A stretch of DNA of 64,000 bases from Patiria pectinifera (taxonomy: Eukaryota > Echinodermata > Asteroidea > Valvatida > Asterinidae): positions 4,774,001 through 4,838,000 of the forward strand of contig CM057141.1 in assembly GCA_029964075.1 (NCBI GenBank). Direction: 5' to 3'. Position 1 is the first letter of the stretch; each line of letters begins with the position of its first letter. Shown here piece after piece: positions 61,148-64,000 of the stretch. Made by a program: the position numbers and the translations under genes. The notes under the pieces are model-generated. The model ran no database searches, had not been told where the DNA came from, and was given only the letters and a program-made list of their open reading frames with translations.

Positions 61148-61947
61148 CAGTGGCGTAGCCAGGAATTTTTCAGTGGGGGGGCGCTGGGGGGGCTGGAACA
61201 TTTCATGGGGGGCGTCAAGCAGGGGCGTCAATCGCTTCTCAAAAGTGGGGGGGGGATACCTTGATCATTACTGATGCAAGCGCGAAGCGCGAAGCGCGAA
61301 GCCCTTACGGCGTGGGGTTCGGGACCCGCTTAAGGGCCCCGGGAAAAAATGGATTCTAGATGTTCTGTGGTGTGATTTGAAGCAATTTCTTAACGACTTT
61401 CCTCCATGCTTTAACTAATATTTTATTGGCAAAAGATAATTATTTGAACATCGTTTTCGAGGTTGGAGACATTGGATCAGCTATCGGTATTCTGAGCTAT
61501 TGGCGTGGGGTTCGGGGCCCGCTTAAGGGCTCCGGAAAAAAAATGGATTTTCGATGCTCTGTGGTGTGATCTGAGGCAATTTCTTACCACTTTAACCAAT
61601 AATTATCTTAGCACAAAAGATAATAATTTAAACATAATTTTCGAGGGTTTTTCAGCTAAAGGCATATTGTGAACATTGTTTTAGAGGTTGGAGTCATTGA
61701 ATCAGCTACCAGAATTCTGAGCTATAGGCGTGGGGTTCGGGGCCCGCTTAAGGGCCCCGAAAAATTTTGGATTCTAAATGCTCTGTGGTGCTATCTGAGG
61801 CAATTTCTGACCACTTTAACCAATATTAGGGCCCATGGCGTCATGTAGATCAATGATATTTTTTTTAGAAACTCAAAATCTCAGTGGGGGAGACTGGGGG
61901 CGACAAGGTTTCATGGGGGGTGGTCACCCCCAGTGGCTACGCCACTA
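61148..61947. mobile_element. hAT-like element, exact 8-bp TSD CACTGCTG
   Basis: Flanked by CACTGCTG at 61140-61147 and 61948-61955. Ends CAGTGGCGTAGCCAGG and GTGGCTACGCCACTA. Contains three tandem modules starting near 61311, 61504 and 61729 (gcgtggggttcgggg, gctctgtggtg). No transposase. Confidence 0.92.
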
Positions 61948-62255
61948 CACTGCTGGAACTCTTCAGAGAGGGCGCGGCGCTAACTAATGCGTAGCCTTTC
62001 GCCAAGGCCATCGTGGCTTAGAGCTGCGGAGCTGCGGAGCTGCGGAGCTGCGAAAGCAGAAAGCGACTGGAGCAAAGATTAAGTCCGCACGCACGAGTGG
62101 CGAAGCCAGGAGGCCCTCACGAACTTGATTTTGTTGAATTATTCGTAGTTGTATGCAAATAAGAAGAGTGCTGAAAGGTTAACCAATCACAACGCGGATT
62201 TTGCGTAGTTGCTTCCATTTGTGAAAGAAGGATGAGAAAGGAAAACCTTTCGACG

Positions 62256-63240
62256 GAATTTCCCCTCTAATAGCACATCTGTCCAGAAATCGATTTCGAA
62301 TGTGTTCTAGGGCCCTTCAAGCATTTTTCTAGCAACTTTCAAGCAATTTTATTTTTTAGCCACATTTGAAAAAAATAATATTTTTAGTCGAAATTAGCAA
62401 AAAATTGACTTTTCTCAAAAAGGCAGAAATTCATCTAGATGCAAGAGGATCATCAATCAATTTTCTCACACGCACAATTTCGAACATTTGGGCAAAAATA
62501 TTCCTTTTTTTTTTAAGCAATTAATTTTGAGCGATTTTAGCTTAAATTTTCGTCGGAATTTCCCCTTTAATAGCACACCTGTCCAGAAATCGATTTGGAT
62601 TTGTGTTCTAGAGCCCTGCGAGCATCTTTCTACAAGCTTTCAAGCAATTTTATTTTTTGGCCCAAATTGAAAAAATTCAAGGGGTTAGCCTTACATTTTT
62701 ATTCAAAATTGGCCAAAAATTGAATTTTCTCAAAACAAGGCAGAAATTCATCTGTATGCAAGAGGAACATCAATCAATACACTCCCACGCACAATTTCGA
62801 AGATTTGGGGGGAAAAATCATCCATTTTTTCAAGAAAAAGCAATCAATTTTTTTGAGTGATTTTATCTTAAATTTTCGACGGAAAATAGCACATATGTCC
62901 AGAAATCGATTTGGAATGTGTAAAAGTGCCCTTAAAACATTTTTCTAGAAACTTTTAAGCAATTTCATTTTTTGGCCAAAATTGGCCAAAAATGGACTTT
63001 TCTCAAAACAAGGCAGAAATTCATCTGGATGCAAGGGGAACATCAATCAATACTCTCTCACGCACAATTTTGAAGATTTGGGGAAAATTGAAAAAAAAAC
63101 CAAGTTTTAGCCTTACATTTTTAATTAAAATTGGCCAAAAATTGACTTTTCTCAAAACAAGGCAGAAATTCTTCTGTATGCAAGAGGAACATCAATCAAC
63201 ACTCTCACACACACAATTTCGAACATTTGGGAAAAATCAA
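62256..63240. repeat. Tandem array of about 300-bp units
   Basis: Units start near 62258, 62560 and 62880, with a shortened one from about 63100. Shared landmarks: tagcacatctgtccagaaat, cgatttggaatgtg, ttttctcaaaacaaggcaga, catcaatcaat. AT-rich, satellite-like, no coding signal. Confidence 0.88.
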
Positions 63241-63579
63241 TTTTATCGACTGAACGATAAAATATCTTACACGCAGCACGAATGGGTTTTATGTTTAATG
63301 ATTGAATGCAGATCATGAATAATGCATTAATGAGCGGATTGGCTAGCCCAGCGCAACGTGTTAGACAGAGACAAGGTGTGGGCTGTTGCCACGTGGAGAA
63401 GACCACTTCGTTGCAGTAACTGAATGTGGAAACATCGTTATCGCTATTCTCCTGTTCAGCTTCTTATTTATTTCAAATTTATTTATTTCAACTTCAAATT
63501 TATCCGAAGTTATCTTCGAATTTCTTAAAGCAGTTTCGTTGTCTGGTTGAAGTTGGATCTCATCTAGTAACTTCCAAGA

Positions 63580-63906
63580 ATGCCTAAATCCACCCGGTCA
63601 TCAACTCCAGCTGCGAACAGGATGGATGCCGGCATTGGCAGGAGGCAGCGCGGGAGACCACGTACACGGGCCACGCAGTCTGGGGTGAGGGCACGTCGTG
63701 TTCGGATTGACGATGTGCCGACGCCGGTGGTCAGAAGTCAGCAGCCGGCGTTAGGACAACCGGAGCTGCCGATCGAACCTGCACCACGACCGAGTGGATC
63801 TGAGAGCCAACAAGCAAGGCGGGGTGAGTCTGTGGTGTCATCTTTGCCTGCACTCCAGTTATTTATGCCAGCGAACTTTGTGTTTCAATTAAGGAAATTA
63901 CTTTAA
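63580..63906 (+). CDS. Unrecognised basic, disordered protein start
   Basis: Open frame of 108 codons starting MPKSTRSSTPAANRMDAG, rich in Arg, Pro, Gln and Ser, with GRRQRGRPRTR resembling an AT-hook or nuclear basic patch, and no domain I recognise. A donor-like GGCGG|gtgagt at about 63822 could mark the true end of a first exon. Composition also resembles the N-terminal region of some retroelement capsid-type ORFs. The window ends too soon to decide. Confidence 0.35.
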   Translation: MPKSTRSSTPAANRMDAGIGRRQRGRPRTRATQSGVRARRVRIDDVPTPVVRSQQPALGQPELPIEPAPRPSGSESQQARRGESVVSSLPALQLFMPANFVFQLRKLL

Positions 63907-64000
63907 AAGTTTTTACAAGTGTCCTATCAATTTCGGAGATTTTTTTCGGAGTGGGGGACCGTTATTACCCCAGGTACGGTTTAAAGTGGATCCGGAGTGG

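Larger units (their letters stand above)
58396..63579. other. Intergenic, repeat-dominated
   Basis: No gene recognised. Contains a mariner-type MITE (58913-59400), unique AT-rich sequence (59400-60460), two hAT-like elements (60474-60798, 61148-61947), a short GAGCTGCG microsatellite (62020-62052) and a tandem array of about 300-bp units (62256-63240). The remaining open frames are short and lack any recognisable motif. Confidence 0.6.

Overview
This is a repeat-rich, intron-rich animal genome window. It is dominated by one large gene on the + strand: a phospholipase C gamma (PLCG) whose exons run from 11767 to the stop codon at 47475. Dense palindromic ACATGTAC microsatellites, tRNA-derived SINEs, many short TTAA-, TA- and 8-bp-TSD-flanked DNA elements and roughly 1 kb introns suggest a marine invertebrate deuterostome, most likely an echinoderm. 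That assignment is an inference from style; no species marker is visible.

Layout. 1-11766: no recognisable exon, many MITE-like elements; the PLCG exons for the N-terminal PH domain are probably further upstream. 11767-47475: 30 consecutive PLCG coding exons plus one alternative exon. All splice phases agree and the exons join into about 1115 residues in the order EF-hand region, catalytic X box, first half of a split PH, N-SH2, C-SH2, tyrosine linker, SH3, second half of the split PH, catalytic Y box, C2 and a charged helical tail. 47476-54360: 3' UTR/intergenic sequence with a 0.67 kb hairpin and a hAT-like element carrying a 33-bp minisatellite. 54361-55904 (- strand): a two-exon TMEM70-like mitochondrial inner-membrane assembly factor of 258 residues, convergent with PLCG. 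56744-58395 (+ strand): a small two-exon secreted protein with a PAN/apple-like cysteine pattern, divergent from the TMEM70-like gene. 58396-63579: DNA elements, a family of hAT-like elements sharing one internal module, and a tandem array of about 300-bp units. 63580-63906: the start of an unrecognised basic, disordered protein.

Main discovery. The exon for the second half of the PLCG N-SH2 domain is present twice (29508-29708 and 30684-30887). Both copies are open, have the same splice phases at both ends and about half of their residues identical, so they look like alternative (possibly mutually exclusive) exons. They would swap the specificity half of the SH2 domain while keeping the shared phosphotyrosine-binding arginine. 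The matching second-half exon of the C-SH2 domain (33890-34067) is preceded by two decayed partial copies of itself, so the same kind of duplication arose twice in this gene, once kept and once lost.

Most other structure comes from non-autonomous DNA transposons. Four have exact 8-bp target duplications that I could read directly, several are nested, and in places they give a relative age order.
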